In this document: one piece after another, positions 25,401 through 33,046 of the stretch
How the letters are laid out: each line of letters opens with the position of its first letter
How positions within the stretch are numbered: the stretch's first letter is position 1
NCBI GenBank assembly: GCA_031315995.1
Contig: JALDRG010000022.1
Location: 1 to 46,106 of the forward strand
Origin: Nitrospira sp.
Lineage (GTDB): Bacteria > Nitrospirota > Nitrospiria > Nitrospirales > Nitrospiraceae
Direction: 5' to 3'
DNA length: 46,106 nucleotides
Made by a program: the position numbers and the translations under genes
Notes under the pieces: model-generated
What the model saw: only the letters and a program-made list of their open reading frames with translations
The model's database searches: none
What the model was told of the DNA's origin: nothing

Positions 25401-28174
25401 TCCGCCAGCTGGTCCAGGCCCATGCCTATTGGCGACTGAAGGGCCTGGTGGTGGACCTCGTGATTTGGAATGAAGATCACGCCGGATATCGCCAAGTCCT
25501 ACACGACCAAATCATGGGACTGATCTCGGCAGGGATCGAAGCCAATGTAATGGATCGTCCGGGCGGGATTTTCGTGCGAACGGCAGAGCAGATGTCTGTC
25601 GAGGACCGCCTGCTGCAGCAATCGGTGGCGCGCGTGATCCTCACGGATCGGCGCGGCTCCTTGGCGGACCAGATTACGCGCATCGCATCCCCTGCGGCTC
25701 CGGCCTACCAGCTCAAACCAACTCGCTCGCACCGAGCCGATCCGCCGGCGACCATCGAAGCCCGAACAGATCTGCTGTTCTATAACGGGCTCGGGGGGTT
25801 TTCTTCCGATGGCCGCGAGTACGTCATCACGACGACGGCCGACCGCGTGACGCCCGCCCCCTGGGTCAATGTGCTGGCGAACCCGCACTTCGGCACCGTG
25901 GTCTCAGAGAACGGCCTCGCTTACACCTGGAGCGAGAACGCGCACGAGTTCCGCCTCACGCCCTGGCACAACGATCCGGTCACGGATTCGAGCGGAGAAG
26001 CCGTGTATCTGCGCGATGAGGAGAGCGGCCACTTCTGGTCGCCGATGCCGATGCCGACCAGAGGCGCCAAACCCTATGTCAGCCGGCACGGATTCGGCTA
26101 CAGCGTCTTCGAGCATACCGAAAATGGGATTCGCTCGGAGGTCTGGGTGTATGTGGCGCTGGATGCCTCGGTGAAGTTTACGGTGCTGAAACTGCGCAAC
26201 GAATCGGGACGACCACGGCGACTGTCGGCGACCGGTTATGTGGAATGGGTGTTGGGCGACCTGCGGCCCAAATCGGTCATGCATCTCATCAGTGAGATAG
26301 ACCCGACCACGGGAGCGCTGTTCGCGCGGAATTCCTACAACACCGACTTCCCGGGACGGATCGCGTTCTTTGACGTGGACGAGGGAACTCGAAGCATGAC
26401 CGGTGATCGGACTGAGTTCGTGGGACGAAACGGCAGCCTGCGCAATCCTGCCTCGATGGGTCGTTCTCGATTGTCCGGGAAGGTGGGCGCCGGTCTAGAT
26501 CCATGCGGCGCTATTCAAATTCCCATCGAGCTCGCCGCTGGTCAAGAACGTGACTGTACCTTTCGATTGGGAGTTGGAAAAGACCCCGACGATGCTCGTC
26601 AGCTCGTCCGCCGTTTTAAAGGAGCGACGGCAGGCCGCGCGGCCTTGGAGACCGTCTGGCATCACTGGACGCATACGCTGGGAGCGGTCCACGTGGAGAC
26701 ACCCGATCAGTCGCTCAATGTGCTCGCCAATGGCTGGCTGCTGTATCAAACCCTGGCCTGCCGCCTCTGGGCACGGAGCGGCTACTATCAATCGGGAGGC
26801 GCTTTTGGGTTCCGTGATCAGTTGCAAGACGTGATGGCGTTGGTGCACGCCAGACCGGAACTCGCGCGGGAACAACTGCTACTGGCCGCCGGCCGCCAGT
26901 TCAAAGAGGGAGATGTGCAGCATTGGTGGCATCCCCCTTCAAACCGAGGCGTGCGCACGCGCTGTTCCGATGATTTCCTCTGGCTTCCCTTTGTCACCAG
27001 CCGCTATGTCATGACGACCGGAGACACCGGCGTGCTGGAGACCCCGATTCAATTTATCGAAGGCCGGCCGATCAAACCGGACGAAGACTCCTACTACGAT
27101 CTGCCTGGCCGATCGGAGCAATCAGGCAGTCTGTACGAGCATTGTGTGCGATCCATCCTAAAGGGTCTTACCAGGGGTCCACACGGTCTGCCGCTCATCG
27201 GCTCGGGTGATTGGAACGACGGGATGAATATGGTCGGCGATCGCGGCCAAGGCGAAAGCGTCTGGCTCGGATTCTTCCTGCATGACGTCCTGGTGCGATT
27301 TGCTGAGGTGGCGGGAATCACAGGGGATGCGCCGTTCGCCGAGCGCTGCCGGGCAGAAGCGGCGCAGCTGCAGCAACAGATCGAACTGCATGGCTGGGAC
27401 GGTGAATGGTACCGCCGCGCCTACTTCGACGATGGCACACCGCTGGGATCGGCTACTAACGACGAGTGCCAAATCGATTCCATTCCCCAAAGCTGGTCTG
27501 TGCTTTCAGGAGCGGGAGAGACGACTCGGTCGCGATTAGGAATGGAGGCCGTCTATCGGCGGCTGGTTCGGCGCGACGAGGCCCTCATCCAGCTGTTGGA
27601 CCCGCCGTTCGATAAGTCCGCGTTGAATCCCGGCTATATCAAGGGCTACGTGCCGGGAGTCAGAGAAAATGGAGGACAATACACCCATGGCGCGCTCTGG
27701 GCCACCATGGCCTTCGCGGCGCTGGGCGACCGCGAACGCGCCTGGGAACTGTTTCGCATGATCAACCCGGTGAACCACGCCCGATCACCCGAGGAGATCT
27801 ACACATACAAAGTCGAACCGTACGTGGTCGCGGCCGATGTCTATGCCGTTTCGCCTCACACAGGCCGCGGGGGCTGGACCTGGTACACAGGCTCCGCCGG
27901 GTGGATGTATCGGCTGATCGTCGAATCACTCCTTGGCCTGAAACTGGAAGGCAATACGTTACGATTTGTGCCCTGCCTGCCTCAGGATTGGCAGACCTTC
28001 AAGATCCACTATCGATTCAGAGAGACCCTCTACCACATCACGGTCTGGCAATCAGATGCTCAAAAGAAGACGATGTCCGTGACGATCGATGGCATTGACC
28101 AGGTTGATCCTGCCATCTCCCTGGTGGATGACCGGCAGGAACATTCGGTAGAGGTGATCCTCCCAGCCCTGTGA
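19472..28174 (+). CDS. ndvB: Cyclic beta-1,2-glucan synthase-like giant protein (GT84 + GH94)
   Basis: A 2900-residue inner-membrane polymerase of the NdvB/Cgs type, which makes periplasmic cyclic beta-glucan from UDP-glucose. ATG 19472 (MSSIGILASW) is chosen over 19400 because the extension looks random; AAAGGAA lies 14 bases upstream. Three hydrophobic pairs (about residues 423-490, 828-875 and 955-1000) give six membrane helices. The cytoplasmic GT84 domain lies between the first two, with DTD at 640-642, a SHDLLEG motif near 750 and RRYRW followed by IRGDWQ near 787-796. A glucoamylase-like domain is at about 1400-1470 (WGVSESGYN). Two GH94 beta-supersandwich repeats follow at about 1620-1873 and 2100-2376, then the (alpha/alpha)6 domain with HWWHP near 2484 and GDWNDGMN near 2580, the position of the general acid in GH94 phosphorylases. 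Length and order match the family. No NdvA-type exporter is in the window. The linkage made is inferred. Confidence 0.92.
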   Translation: MSSIGILASWRRLTEHLSGQPVSLPYAGDEPPLRSELFSAEQMQQHGKILAGLHTVSAEHEPDPLLARLADNERVLLDVRNLVAEAVKGGRRITPAGEWLLDNFYLIEEQIHMAKRHLPKGYSRELPRLGNGPSAGLPRVYDIALEIISHGDGRVDPESLSGFVAAYQTVTALKLGELWAIPIMIRLALIENLRRAGARIASHRMDRNRAHEWADQMTETAEKDPKSLILVIADMARSNPPMVSAFVAEFARRLQGRSAALSLPLTWIEQRLSESGLTIEQLVQSETQQQAINQVSMSNSIGSLRFLAATDWREFVETHSVVEQILHEDPAGAYGQMDFATRDRYRHAVENLAKHGPLSEGGVARHAIQLAHTRAAEAGHDNRAAHVGFYLVERGRTQLEQAVGIRLSAFETVQRWSGSGAVPIYLGSILVLTAVFTGCFLSLAIAQGWSRWHLALLGFISSLAASQLAVTLVNWLATALVTPSPLSRMDFSDGLPPALRTLVVVPTLLQHARGIDDLLEALEVRFLANRDKHLHFGLLTDFQDAAEETTPDDASLLQLVRRGIEALNKTYSGEHEDTFFLFHRPRRWNPRERLWMGYERKRGKLGELNALLRGGPQDRFSTVVGRTSVLPLVKYVITLDTDTQLPRDAARQFVAAMAHPLNRPRYDTAAQRVTAGYGILQPRVAVSLPGTNRSRYARLHAGEPGIDPYTRAVSDVYQDLFGEGSFIGKGIYEVDVFEQALSDRFPENRILSHDLLEGSYARAGLLSDVQLYEEYPARYGADATRRYRWIRGDWQIARWAFPRVPGPNGRTRRNPLSVLSRWKIFDNLRRSLVPAALTSLFVLGWTLLSPVWLWTLATLGLLLIAPLLGAAVDLCRKPEDMRMSQHLTATAWAMRQQLTQALLTLACLPYESFYSLDAILRTAGRVWLTRTGLLEWNPSGAVDRSRTDLIGSYRSMWIGPAVGMAMTIVLVATRAEALLVAAPILSLWALSPLLTWWISRPLARREARLTTDQTMFLRKMARKTWAFFETHVGPEDHWLPPDNVQEHPAPKVAHRTSPTNIGLALLANLSAYDFGYLSTGQLIARTAHTFDSMATLERFRGHFYNWYDTHTLQPLLPMYISSVDSGNLAGHVMTLRAGLLSLPDHKIVAERAFEGLRDTLALLRDALDTARHPSGDSLQTNIAADLQNRPTSLAHTHHTLRLLTTQMEEVTALLDPVTDVDAHRWADAVTRQCRDALAELALLTPWIGLPITTHILNAFPGLDQIPTLRALSRLEGEWLPALEQRLEPDASETDRVWLLELRRHVSHAGRLAEQRLASLDRLTWQSNQFSQMEYDFLFDDTRYLLSIGYNVAERRCDASYYDLLASEARLCSFVAIAQGQLPQESWFALGRLLTTTGGEPILLSWSGSMFEYLMPLLVMPTYQQTLLDQTYHAAVARQIEYGRERGIPWGVSESGYNMVDVQLNYQYRAFGVPGLGLKRGLGEELVIAPYATSIALMIAPEAACLNLQRLTAEGADGPFGLYEAIDYTPTRLPRGQTRVIIRSYMAHHVGMSFLSFAYLLLDRPMQTRFEADPLFQATMLLLQERIPKATAFYSHSTELSDLRTSASAQDTPVRVLTTPNTPVPEVQLLSNGRYHVMVTNAGGGSSRWKDLAVTRWREDSTCDNWGTFCYLRDADSEEFWSTAYQPTLNPSKTYEVIFSEGRAEFRRRDHEIDTHTEIVVSPEDDIELRRIRLTNCSDRKRTIDLTSYAEVVLASPAADALHPAFSNLFVQTDIIRERQAILCTRRGRSQDEQAPWAFHLMAVRGPCSGEISYETDRAQFIGRGHSLASPQAMHHSAPLTGSQGSVLDPIVAIRGQIVLEPEESVTVDLVSGIGESRDLCLRLVDKYQDRRLADRVFELAWTHSQVVLRQLNTTEADAQLYGRLAGSILYANASLRAEAAVLSKNRRGQSGLWGYAISGDLPIVLLQIGDPSNIDLVRQLVQAHAYWRLKGLVVDLVIWNEDHAGYRQVLHDQIMGLISAGIEANVMDRPGGIFVRTAEQMSVEDRLLQQSVARVILTDRRGSLADQITRIASPAAPAYQLKPTRSHRADPPATIEARTDLLFYNGLGGFSSDGREYVITTTADRVTPAPWVNVLANPHFGTVVSENGLAYTWSENAHEFRLTPWHNDPVTDSSGEAVYLRDEESGHFWSPMPMPTRGAKPYVSRHGFGYSVFEHTENGIRSEVWVYVALDASVKFTVLKLRNESGRPRRLSATGYVEWVLGDLRPKSVMHLISEIDPTTGALFARNSYNTDFPGRIAFFDVDEGTRSMTGDRTEFVGRNGSLRNPASMGRSRLSGKVGAGLDPCGAIQIPIELAAGQERDCTFRLGVGKDPDDARQLVRRFKGATAGRAALETVWHHWTHTLGAVHVETPDQSLNVLANGWLLYQTLACRLWARSGYYQSGGAFGFRDQLQDVMALVHARPELAREQLLLAAGRQFKEGDVQHWWHPPSNRGVRTRCSDDFLWLPFVTSRYVMTTGDTGVLETPIQFIEGRPIKPDEDSYYDLPGRSEQSGSLYEHCVRSILKGLTRGPHGLPLIGSGDWNDGMNMVGDRGQGESVWLGFFLHDVLVRFAEVAGITGDAPFAERCRAEAAQLQQQIELHGWDGEWYRRAYFDDGTPLGSATNDECQIDSIPQSWSVLSGAGETTRSRLGMEAVYRRLVRRDEALIQLLDPPFDKSALNPGYIKGYVPGVRENGGQYTHGALWATMAFAALGDRERAWELFRMINPVNHARSPEEIYTYKVEPYVVAADVYAVSPHTGRGGWTWYTGSAGWMYRLIVESLLGLKLEGNTLRFVPCLPQDWQTFKIHYRFRETLYHITVWQSDAQKKTMSVTIDGIDQVDPAISLVDDRQEHSVEVILPAL

Positions 28175-28288
28175 GAGCAGGAGCGGCGTCGGCATGCTTC
28201 GAAGCCAATGGGGACAGATGGTGACTCCCCACCGAGCGTCGCGTCATCGTCTTTCGAGCTCTGATGCCGGCATGGTAGGATGCGTGCC

Positions 28289-29068
28289 ATGCTGATCGAC
28301 ACCCATACCCATCTCGACGACGCGCGCTATGAGTCCGACCGCGAGGCCATGATCGCCCGTGCGCGTGAGGCCGGCGTAGACTCGATGATCACCATCGGCT
28401 GCGATCTTGCCACCAGCCAAGCTGCTGTCGCCCTCGCGAATCAATACCCCTTCGTCTATGCGTCGATCGGTGTCCACCCGCACGAAGTCAAACACATTGC
28501 GGACGGGTGGTACGATGCCTTCCGGCAGCTGGCGCGCGACAGCAAGGTGGTGGCCTACGGCGAGATCGGGCTCGATTACCATTACAATCACTCTGATCCT
28601 GAATTACAGCGCGCGCGCTTCCGAGAACAGATTCAGCTCGCGCGTGAATTGAAGCTTCCGGTGATCATCCATACCAGAGAGGCGCAGGATGATACCATCC
28701 GCATTCTCAAGGAAGAACGGGCCTCAGAAATCGGCGGAGTATTTCACTGTTTTTCGGGAGACGCCTGGCTGGCGAAGGATGCAATCGAGCTGGGGTTCTA
28801 TCTGTCGTTTTCCGGCATCCTGACCTTTCAAAACGCAGCCATGCTGCGGGACATCGCCAAGACAGTCCCGACGGATCGTCTGCTCATCGAAACCGATTGT
28901 CCATACCTCACCCCGGTCCCCCACCGTGGCAAACGAAACGAACCGGCCTATGTGAAGCACGTGGCCGAACTGTTGGCCACCATTACATCCGGCGGCACAA
29001 TCCTGACCGCTGAAGACATGGGTCGCCGCACCAGCGAGAACGCGCGGCGTTTGTTCAAAATTCCCTGA
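28289..29068 (+). CDS. tatD: TatD family metal-dependent hydrolase (DNase)
   Basis: A 259-residue TIM-barrel metal hydrolase of the TatD/YcfH family, cytoplasmic; members show 3'-5' exonuclease activity linked to DNA repair or quality control. ATG 28289 is preferred over 28280 because AGGA lies 8 bases before it. Metal-site residues are all present: His6 and His8 in DTHTHLDD, Glu92 in GEIGLDY, His128 in HTRE, His153 in HCFSG and Asp203 in ETDCP. GVHPH is at 61-65. The last 14 bases overlap the end of the convergent NYN nuclease gene on the other strand. It starts 114 bases after the glucan synthase stop. Confidence 0.95.
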   Translation: MLIDTHTHLDDARYESDREAMIARAREAGVDSMITIGCDLATSQAAVALANQYPFVYASIGVHPHEVKHIADGWYDAFRQLARDSKVVAYGEIGLDYHYNHSDPELQRARFREQIQLARELKLPVIIHTREAQDDTIRILKEERASEIGGVFHCFSGDAWLAKDAIELGFYLSFSGILTFQNAAMLRDIAKTVPTDRLLIETDCPYLTPVPHRGKRNEPAYVKHVAELLATITSGGTILTAEDMGRRTSENARRLFKIP

Positions 29069-29588
29069 GCTGATGATTTCGTTTACGTTGTGACTTCGGC
29101 AGCTTCCGGGGGTTGCCGCCCTTGTCTTTGGATCGTTTCACCACATCAACGTCCCCACGATCCAATTCTTTAAAGGCGGAGGTCGGCGCCCTGACAGCCC
29201 GATCCTGCAACTTGGCACGAAACTCCGGCGCCCCGATGACGAACGCCCCGGCCGCCCTAGCTGAATTGACCACTTCGTGATCCGACGACACCACCGCGCA
29301 ATCTTTGCCGTAGAGTCGCGCAAGACGCTGAATCACCTGGTCGGCTCGTTCGCCTCGCTTTGAATACACGACTTCGACGCCGGACTGGAACTCACGGTGC
29401 TCCGCACCCAGCCCCCCCTGCCACCCGTCGAAGACGACGGTGATCGCATGGCCCTTTCGTTGACGGTACCCGGCCAAGCTGTTGATGAGCCCCTCGCGCG
29501 ACGCCTCAAGGCAGCCGGCACCAGACGCACCAGCCATCCCGGCGCTGCCCACCACGTTATACCCATCGACAAGAAGATGTGTCGCCAT
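29055..29588 (-). CDS. YacP-like NYN-domain ribonuclease
   Basis: A 177-residue protein of the NYN (PIN-like) superfamily, YacP/Rae1 branch, in which the characterised Bacillus member cleaves mRNA on ribosomes. Visible acidic positions are Asp8 in LLVDGYNVV, Asp54 in VVFDGWQGG, Asp83 in ERADQVIQ and Asp103 in SSDHEV, the expected set for a metal-dependent nuclease. The C-terminal 40 residues are a basic Lys/Arg-rich tail, likely to hold RNA. ATG 29588 begins MATHLLVDGYN, matching the family; upstream is AT-rich with no clear Shine-Dalgarno. It is a single minus-strand gene whose end overlaps tatD by 14 bases and whose start faces away from the amidase gene. Confidence 0.88.
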   Translation of the reverse strand: MATHLLVDGYNVVGSAGMAGASGAGCLEASREGLINSLAGYRQRKGHAITVVFDGWQGGLGAEHREFQSGVEVVYSKRGERADQVIQRLARLYGKDCAVVSSDHEVVNSARAAGAFVIGAPEFRAKLQDRAVRAPTSAFKELDRGDVDVVKRSKDKGGNPRKLPKSQRKRNHQLREF

Positions 29589-29681
29589 CTAAAATTAGTG
29601 GTTTGAATCCTTTTGTTGACATTACCATAAACATCTGAGAAAAGGCCTTAGAGAGTACCCTATCGAGAGGAGTTCCGGTTC

Positions 29682-31010
29682 GTGACTCATACCGTCTCCC
29701 TGATCCGCCATGTCCTGACGCTGGCATTCGCGTGGTTCCTGTTTGGCCCAGGCGCCGTGCTGAGCGCCGAGATCTCCAGTGAGCCATCCTGGCCGCAGGT
29801 GCCCCAGGTTTCTGCTGAGGAATCTTCTCCTCAGTTCCTCCTCGTCAAAAAAGGGAAGGCCGGCGCATCACGTTACCCGATCATCGTCCGCGATCTCCGT
29901 TCCTGGTCCAGCGCCGAAGGCACACGCCTGGTGCTCGACCTGAACCAAAAGCCGTCGTTTTCAGAAACGCAATTACGCAACCCGGACCGGGTGGTCATTG
30001 AGGTGCGCAACGCGATCCTCGGGAAAGCTTCTCGACAACGCGTCTCCGGCGGGACGATTCCGCAATCCTTTCAAGTCGCGCAAAGCCGCCCGCGCGTGGT
30101 CACTATTACCCTGCTGCGGAATCAGAACTCCCGGTATAAAGTGTTCTCGCTGGCGAATCCGGATCGCCTCGTGATTGATCTCTCTCAACGTCCCAAGGAT
30201 CAACTCCGACAGATCGGCGAGACATCGGCGACGTCGCCGTCGGCCCCTGCCGTCCCATTGCCGACTCAGCCGACAATTCCAAGTCCCACCGTCACGGAGC
30301 CCATACGTCCCGTCGCACCCAAACCCGCTAGCCCGATCCAGACGATCGTCATCGATCCCGGGCATGGCGGGAAGGATCCCGGCACGGTGGGACGGCGCGG
30401 CACGACGGAAAAAGATGTGACCCTGAAGGTCGGCCTGCTGCTGAAGACCTTGCTGGGCACATTGCCGAATACGCGGGTCCTCATGACCCGTGAACGCGAC
30501 GCCTTCATCGAGTTGGAAGACCGGGCCAAGTTCGCCAACGGAAAGGGCGCGGATCTGTTCATCTCGATTCACGTCAATTCCCATCCGCACAAGGGGATCC
30601 GCGGTCTGGAGATCTACCACTTCGGCGAAGCCAAGGATCAGCGCGCCCTGGAGGTAGCCGCGCGCGAAAACGGCACACCGCTGAACAATACCGGGGTGGG
30701 ATGGGAATACCTCGTCGCCGACCTGCTCACGACCAAAAAGATCGAGCATTCGCTTGAACTCGCCTGGACCGCCAAGCAGGCCATGGTGACGAATCTTAAC
30801 GGACGGTACAGCACCATCGATCACGGGGTGAAGACCGCCCCGTTTTACGTGCTCCGCTTCACCACCATGCCCAGCATTCTCGCTGAGATCGCCTTCATGT
30901 CGAATCCGACCGAGGAAGAGCAGATGCGATCACAGCCGTTCCTGACCCATATCGCCGAATCGATTTTCGAAGGGGTCAAAACCTACCTCCGCACCAATCC
31001 TCCCAGATGA
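29682..31010 (+). CDS. amiC: N-acetylmuramoyl-L-alanine amidase with AMIN domain
   Basis: A 442-residue exported amidase that cuts the amide bond between MurNAc and the peptide stem, needed for daughter-cell separation. GTG 29682 follows a GAGAGGAG site. Residues 1-29 are a signal peptide. Residues 65-170 are an AMIN domain (IIVRDLRSWSSAEGTRLVLDL...), which targets peptidoglycan or the division site. Residues 180-218 are a Pro-rich linker. Residues 221-438 are the amidase_3 domain, with zinc ligands His228 (IDPGHGGKDPG), Glu243 (TTEKDV) and His297 (SIHVNSHP), and AEIAFMSNP near the C-terminus. Length and order match AmiB/AmiC-type proteins. It lies 47 bases upstream of truA on the same strand and may share a transcript. 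Confidence 0.93.
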   Translation: MTHTVSLIRHVLTLAFAWFLFGPGAVLSAEISSEPSWPQVPQVSAEESSPQFLLVKKGKAGASRYPIIVRDLRSWSSAEGTRLVLDLNQKPSFSETQLRNPDRVVIEVRNAILGKASRQRVSGGTIPQSFQVAQSRPRVVTITLLRNQNSRYKVFSLANPDRLVIDLSQRPKDQLRQIGETSATSPSAPAVPLPTQPTIPSPTVTEPIRPVAPKPASPIQTIVIDPGHGGKDPGTVGRRGTTEKDVTLKVGLLLKTLLGTLPNTRVLMTRERDAFIELEDRAKFANGKGADLFISIHVNSHPHKGIRGLEIYHFGEAKDQRALEVAARENGTPLNNTGVGWEYLVADLLTTKKIEHSLELAWTAKQAMVTNLNGRYSTIDHGVKTAPFYVLRFTTMPSILAEIAFMSNPTEEEQMRSQPFLTHIAESIFEGVKTYLRTNPPR

Positions 31011-31057
31011 CAGGCGCCGTCTCATTGGGCTAGAGTTCTTCCTTTCGTGTCCATATT

Positions 31058-31819
31058 ATGACCACATTCAAGCTCGTCCTCGAGTACGACGGGACACACT
31101 ACGCCGGGTGGCAACGTCAACTGAACGTGCCGACGATCCAGGCGACGCTAGAAGAGGCGCTTGCGGCGATCGCGCAGACACGTGTCACGGTTGTCGGGGC
31201 GGGCCGAACCGATTCCGGGGTTCACGCCCTCGGGCAAGTGGCCAGCTTCAGGACCGATCGTGGACTCTCTCAGCGCGAATGGCTTCGCGCGTTGAATGCT
31301 CACCTCCCCCGGGACATCAGCGCGCTGTCGGTAGAAGCCGTTCCGGATGAGTTCCACGCACGCTTCTCTGCCGGAGGGAAACTGTACGAGTATCACGTGA
31401 TGAATCGATCGGAGCGGACACCCCTGCTCCGAGAACGGGCCTGGATGGTCTATAAACCTTTGGATCTCGCAGCCATGAGTGAGGCAGCTGCCTGCCTGAT
31501 CGGCTCACACGATTTCTCCTCATTCGAAACGGCACCGACCGACAACGACAACCCACAATGCCGGTTGCAGCAGGCGGAACTTCGCCGCCAAGGCGATCTC
31601 ATCATTTTCGCCTTTTATGCCGACCGTTTCCTGAAGCAGATGGTGCGTTCCATGGTGGGGACTTTGGTGGAGGTGGGACAGGGAAAACGAACGGCCCCCG
31701 ACATGCGCACCGTACTCGCCGCGCGCGCGCGCGCGGCGGCCGGAAGGACCGCCCCTGCTCATGGCCTGTATCTCGTCAGAGTGGACTATGCTGAGGCGGC
31801 CATCCCCTATCCCACCTAA
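31058..31819 (+). CDS. truA: tRNA pseudouridine(38-40) synthase TruA
   Basis: A 253-residue TruA that converts uridines 38, 39 and 40 of the anticodon arm to pseudouridine. The family signature GAGRTDSGVHALGQ contains the catalytic Asp52. YDGTHYAGWQRQ near the N-terminus and FLKQMVRSMVGTLVEVGQG near residue 195 are typical. ATG 31058 has no strong Shine-Dalgarno, which fits coupling to the amidase 47 bases upstream. A pure (CG)8 tract in codons for an ARARARA run near residue 223 is unusual and described separately. Confidence 0.96.
   Translation: MTTFKLVLEYDGTHYAGWQRQLNVPTIQATLEEALAAIAQTRVTVVGAGRTDSGVHALGQVASFRTDRGLSQREWLRALNAHLPRDISALSVEAVPDEFHARFSAGGKLYEYHVMNRSERTPLLRERAWMVYKPLDLAAMSEAAACLIGSHDFSSFETAPTDNDNPQCRLQQAELRRQGDLIIFAFYADRFLKQMVRSMVGTLVEVGQGKRTAPDMRTVLAARARAAAGRTAPAHGLYLVRVDYAEAAIPYPT
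31720..31735. repeat. (CG)8 dinucleotide tract inside truA
   Basis: Sixteen bases of uninterrupted alternating CG lie within the truA coding region and encode part of an Ala/Arg alternation. Such tracts can adopt Z-form DNA and are prone to slippage; a change of one unit would shift the frame about 28 codons before the stop. Confidence 0.8.
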
Positions 31820-31900
31820 GGGACTCCCCCGTGAGACAGAATCGGCGCCGTTTGCTATAGTCCCGCCCACAATTTACGGCCACCTTCACAGGAGCTTGCC

Positions 31901-32218
31901 ATGAACCATCTCCACATTGCCTTGTCTTCCTTCGTATTAACAGCGGTTCTCATCACTCCGCAGCTCAGCGACGCAGGCGCGCAACAGAATAAGATGAAAA
32001 CCTGCAATGCCGATGCGGCTGCCAAAGGACTCAGCGGTGAAGGCACAGGCGACGCTCGAAAGGCGTTCATGAAGGAATGCCTGTCTGCCAAACCAGAGAA
32101 AGCCGCGGCAGGCGCGTCACAGCAGAACAAGATGACCACATGTAACAAGGATGCCAGCGCCAAGAATTTGGCCGGTGATGAGCGGAAGAAGTTTATGAAG
32201 GGCTGCCTGTCCAACTAA
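31901..32218 (+). CDS. psiF: PsiF-repeat exported small protein
   Basis: A 105-residue protein with a signal peptide (residues 1-26, ending near LSDAGA) and two PsiF repeats: QNKMKTCNADAAAKGLSG with RKAFMKECLSA (about 29-65), and QNKMTTCNKDASAKNLAG with RKKFMKGCLSN (about 74-105). Each repeat has two Cys that probably form a disulfide in the periplasm. The E. coli relative was found as phosphate-starvation inducible; its biochemical role is not known. ATG 31901 has AGGAGC 10 bases upstream. It is a single gene in an 81-base gap behind truA; a repeat-like hairpin follows the stop. Confidence 0.88.
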   Translation: MNHLHIALSSFVLTAVLITPQLSDAGAQQNKMKTCNADAAAKGLSGEGTGDARKAFMKECLSAKPEKAAAGASQQNKMTTCNKDASAKNLAGDERKKFMKGCLSN

Positions 32219-32221
32219 CAC

Positions 32222-32253
32222 GACGCGGAAAAAGTCCGCCGGCGGCACGCTCG
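32222..32253 (+). repeat. Half-element related to the hairpin repeat, with small stem-loop
   Basis: Read on the plus strand these 32 bases match the minus-strand reading of 14905-14936 at 24 of 32 positions (aligned by eye). In both places the match lies within a few bases behind a stop codon and in the same orientation as the gene. It contains a 5-bp hairpin, GCGGA (32225-32229), loop AAAAG, TCCGC (32235-32239). The other half of the element is missing. No T-run follows, so a terminator role is unproven. Confidence 0.4.
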
Positions 32254-32354
32254 ATGTCCGTGAAACGTATCTCGTCAGCGACTACAGCCGAACTGTATCG
32301 AGGGATGATCGACGGCTAAGCGAGATGGCCGCGCGGGACAGCACGGAGAGGATA

Positions 32355-33005
32355 TTAGCGAGGGCTGTTGGCATCTCGGTTTTCGAGTTTCTTCCGCAAT
32401 TCGATCAGTTCGATTTCAAGCGCGGCGAATCGATCGGCGGTCGGGTCCGGCATATTCGTATGGTCCATGGTCGCATCGGGCAGCCGCTCGCCTTGCGACT
32501 TGATGATCCTGGCGGGCACGCCGATCACGGTCGAATTCGGGGGAACTGACTTCAAGACGACGGAATTCGCGCCGATTTTCACATTATCGCCGATTGTAAT
32601 CCCGCCGAGAATTTTTGCCCCCGCCCCGACAACGACGTGATTGCCGAGTGTCGGGTGGCGCTTGCCGCGCTCTTTTCCTGTTCCACCCAGGGTCACGCCC
32701 TGAAACAGGGTGACATGGTCTCCGACCTCAGCCGTCTCTCCGATGACCACACCCATACCATGGTCGATAAAAAAGCGCGCGCCGATCTTCGCGGAGGGAT
32801 GGATCTCTATTCCAGTCAGCCAGCGGGCCAGCTGGGAAATCGCGCGCGGCACGAACGGCACCTGGCGTCCTTTCAACCAATGGGCGAGACGATAGGCCAG
32901 CAACGCGTGGAATCCCGCGTAGGTCAGAATGACTTCAAGCCTGCTGGTTGCGGCAGGATCACGGTCAAATATCGCTTGGAGGTCTTGAGAGATGGTCTTG
33001 AACAT
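32355..33005 (-). CDS. cysE: Serine O-acetyltransferase
   Basis: A 216-residue left-handed beta-helix acetyltransferase that makes O-acetylserine from serine and acetyl-CoA for cysteine synthesis. ATG 33005 ([19 protein letters not shown]) matches the usual N-terminus; a TTG at 33023 would add six residues. Residues 1-65 are the helical SATase segment. From about residue 68 come hexapeptide repeats with [37 protein letters not shown] and [13 protein letters not shown]; the His in DHG and the conserved loop are in place. The C-terminus ends in a 30-residue polar helix and not in the longer E. coli-type tail that binds CysK, the short form found in many bacteria. The start is 41 bases after the ispF stop. 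Confidence 0.94.
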   Translation of the reverse strand: MFKTISQDLQAIFDRDPAATSRLEVILTYAGFHALLAYRLAHWLKGRQVPFVPRAISQLARWLTGIEIHPSAKIGARFFIDHGMGVVIGETAEVGDHVTLFQGVTLGGTGKERGKRHPTLGNHVVVGAGAKILGGITIGDNVKIGANSVVLKSVPPNSTVIGVPARIIKSQGERLPDATMDHTNMPDPTADRFAALEIELIELRKKLENRDANSPR

Positions 33006-33046
33006 ACGTCGCACCAGACTCAACAGTCGGGCTGGGTATCGCGAAA

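Noticed and set aside
29616..29621. Perfect TTGACA as -35 box of the amidase gene
   Set aside because: No acceptable -10 hexamer lies 16-18 bases downstream; the match may be chance.
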